Source: Deinococcus sp. (lineage in GTDB: Bacteria > Deinococcota > Deinococci > JACQHA01). Taken from it: a DNA stretch of 7,787 nucleotides. Below, piece by piece: positions 6,345 through 7,787 of the stretch. The notes under the pieces were generated by a model. It saw nothing but the letters and a program-made list of their open reading frames with translations. It was not told the DNA's origin and searched no databases. Within the stretch, counting starts at the first letter, position 1. The number at the start of each line of letters is the position of its first letter. Where the stretch lies: the NCBI GenBank assembly GCA_016199255.1, contig JACQHA010000167.1, positions 1 through 7,787 of the forward strand. Reading direction: 5' to 3'. The position numbers and the translations under genes are program-made.

Positions 6345-7670
6345 ATGGCACTGCGCTCATGCTTGGCACTGATTCTAGCCTTGTTTTCCGCGTGCCAGAC
6401 CGCATCAAACAGGGCTGCTTCTCTCTGCCCTGGCCCGCAACCGCCGTTCATCACCGATTTCCAAGTCCGCCAGACGCCACCTCTGCCCGAACCCGCGCCC
6501 CGCGTCCCCTTCCGCGATCCGGTGTTTGGTACCTGCCTGGTACGGGTCACCGATCGCACATCTGACTTGTTCCCAGAAGATACCTCGCCCGGTCTGAAGA
6601 ACGAATACTCGCGGGTACAAACCTTCAACGCAGATGAAAGCCGCATTCTGGTGCGCGGTGTTGCTGCCACCTGGTACCTGTACGACGCGCAGACGCTCCA
6701 GCCGCTCGGTCAACTGCCCTTCGGTGGGTCAGTGGACCCGCGCTGGGACGCTGACAACCCGGACCTGCTCTACTACTCCGATGAGACCCGCTTGATGGCC
6801 TACAACGTGCGGACCGGAGCGCAAACCACAGTTCATGACTTCGCCGCTGACTTCCCCGGGCAGACGCTGTCCGCGGTGTGGACGCGCTACGAGGGCAGCC
6901 CCTCGTTGGACAGCCGCTACTGGGGCTTGATGGCGGAAGACCAAGACTACCTGACCACGGCCCTTCTGGTCTACGACGTGCAAACTGATCGGGTCAGCGC
7001 CATTCGCGACCTGCGCGGCACTGCGGAGATCAATAAAGAGATTGACACCGTGACCATCAGCCCGCTGGGGAACTATTTCCTCGCCTACTTTGACGACAAC
7101 TGCCAGCCCGGCCGCCTGGGCGATGACGCCAACCCCTGCGGCCTGATGGTCTACGACCGCGACCTGAACAACGGGCGGGGTCTGCTGGACATTGTGGGAC
7201 ACGGGGACCTGGCCCTGGACAGCCAAGGGCGGGAGGTGCTGATCTACCAGGATCTTGATACCGACAACATCTCCATGCTTAACCTGGCCAGCGGAGTGGT
7301 GACGCCCCTGTGGCCTATAGACTTCAGCCACACCGCCATCGGCCTGCACATTTCAGGGCGCGCCCTCCGCCGGCCCGGCTGGGCACTGGTCTCCACTTAT
7401 AACGGCGGCCACCCCCTTGATTACACCTGGATGGACGACCAGGTGTTTGCCGTGGAGCTGAAAGCCAGCGGGTGGGTGGTGCGGCTGGCGCATACCCACT
7501 CGCTGTACGACGAAAATCAGGAGCAGGACTACTGGGCCGAGCCCCAGGCCAGTGTGAACCGGGATTTCACCCGGGTGGTCTTCACCACTAACTGGGGCCG
7601 CTCAGGCACCGGCCAGGTGGAGATGTTCCTGATCGAGCTGCCGGTGGACTGGTCGGAGCTGCTGCCGTAA
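6345..7670 (+). CDS. Lipoprotein with TolB/PD40-like beta-propeller
   Basis: From the ATG the product has 441 residues. It begins with a short lipoprotein signal (MALRSCLALILALFSAC, lipidated Cys probably residue 17; Phe at -3 is unusual but tolerated). A Pro-rich linker follows (about 28-57). The remainder reads as propeller blades: VFGTCLVRVTDRT, FNADESRILVRG, WYLYDAQT, PRWDADNPDLLYYSDE, LMAYNVRTG, VTISPLGNYFLAYFD, DSQGREVLIYQD and finally AEPQASVNRDFTRVVFTTNWG. That last pattern is typical of PD40/TolB-like and oligogalacturonate-lyase-like propellers. No catalytic site can be assigned with confidence. The ATG lies 11 nt after the preceding stop. An in-frame CTG at 6330 would add KRKG after the initiator Met, giving the signal a better positive n-region and a 4-nt overlap with the upstream gene. 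It probably belongs to the same operon and may be a surface binding partner of the two secreted proteins. The substrate is unknown. Confidence 0.82.
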   Translation: MALRSCLALILALFSACQTASNRAASLCPGPQPPFITDFQVRQTPPLPEPAPRVPFRDPVFGTCLVRVTDRTSDLFPEDTSPGLKNEYSRVQTFNADESRILVRGVAATWYLYDAQTLQPLGQLPFGGSVDPRWDADNPDLLYYSDETRLMAYNVRTGAQTTVHDFAADFPGQTLSAVWTRYEGSPSLDSRYWGLMAEDQDYLTTALLVYDVQTDRVSAIRDLRGTAEINKEIDTVTISPLGNYFLAYFDDNCQPGRLGDDANPCGLMVYDRDLNNGRGLLDIVGHGDLALDSQGREVLIYQDLDTDNISMLNLASGVVTPLWPIDFSHTAIGLHISGRALRRPGWALVSTYNGGHPLDYTWMDDQVFAVELKASGWVVRLAHTHSLYDENQEQDYWAEPQASVNRDFTRVVFTTNWGRSGTGQVEMFLIELPVDWSELLP

Positions 7671-7757
7671 ACCGCGTTGACTGCGGCCCATTGCTCCGGG
7701 TCAGGGGGTGTAGATTCGGGAGAACACACTGTATAACACACTTAGTCTGGGCCCGTT
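7671..7757. other. Short 3' noncoding stretch with an 8-nt direct repeat
   Basis: No gene is visible. AACACACT occurs twice, separated by GTAT (7724-7743). CCGC and GCGG around 7673-7687 could form a weak 4-bp hairpin. There is no T-rich terminator on the plus strand. Confidence 0.35.
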
Positions 7758-7787
7758 TGTAGGGGCGGCCGGCCGGTCGCCCCTACA
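7758..7787. repeat. 30-nt GC-rich palindrome at the right edge (REP-like or hairpin)
   Basis: The arms TGTAGGGGCG and CGCCCCTACA are perfect reverse complements, and the central 10 nt (GCCGGCCGGT) continue the symmetry with a single G-T mismatch or wobble. The element ends exactly at the window edge, so it may continue. TAGGGGCG-type palindromes of this form are, from general knowledge, often dispersed intergenic repeats in Chloroflexota and similar genomes. It could also end transcription of the upstream operon, but any T tract would lie outside the window. Confidence 0.65.

Noticed and set aside
6729..7349. 206-residue minus-strand open frame opposite the lipoprotein gene
   Set aside because: It is antisense to clear propeller blades, with no ribosome binding site and no recognisable domain.
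7715..7745. TATAAC near 7733 as a -10 box of a gene beyond the window
   Set aside because: The best -35 at 17-nt spacing (TGTAGA) matches only three of six consensus bases, and no downstream gene is visible.

Overview
The window is about 60% GC and densely coding. It uses GTG, and possibly TTG or CTG, starts with strong purine-rich ribosome binding sites. All five genes look like surface, envelope or secreted proteins: two YVTN beta-propellers, a parallel beta-helix protein, a multidomain DNRLRE/esterase-like protein and a propeller lipoprotein. This mix, together with the TAGGGGCG-type palindrome at the right edge, is what I would expect from an environmental bacterium such as a Chloroflexota (Anaerolineae-like) genome. 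That placement is an inference; no marker gene in the window supports it.

Left part (1-2100, minus strand): two adjacent paralogous YVTN-repeat beta-propeller genes are read right to left. The upstream one (872-1951 or 1984) encodes a seven-bladed propeller without a visible signal peptide. The downstream one (745 to beyond position 1) has a clear signal peptide and runs off the window. It contains a recent tandem duplication of a two-blade unit (period 267 nt) and has a G8 tract between its Shine-Dalgarno sequence and start codon.

Middle: a divergent intergenic region of about 300 nt (1985-2290) holds inverted repeats but no promoter I can defend. It also holds an in-frame, protein-like stretch leading into the propeller gene.

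Right part (2291-7670, plus strand): three genes are packed into what looks like one translationally coupled unit. They encode a Cys-rich secreted parallel beta-helix protein, an 814-residue secreted protein (DNRLRE-like domain, fibronectin-like region, alpha/beta-hydrolase with an apparent Ser-Asp-His triad, C-terminal beta-rich domain) and a lipoprotein with a TolB/PD40-like propeller. The first junction is a 4-nt GTGA overlap. The second could be a matching 4-nt CTGA overlap if translation begins at a CTG codon. A reasonable inference is an extracellular module that binds and de-esterifies a polymer, probably a polysaccharide, but no substrate can be read from the sequence. The window ends in a 30-nt GC-rich palindrome. 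Nothing here resembles a defence system, CRISPR array, transposon or RNA gene.
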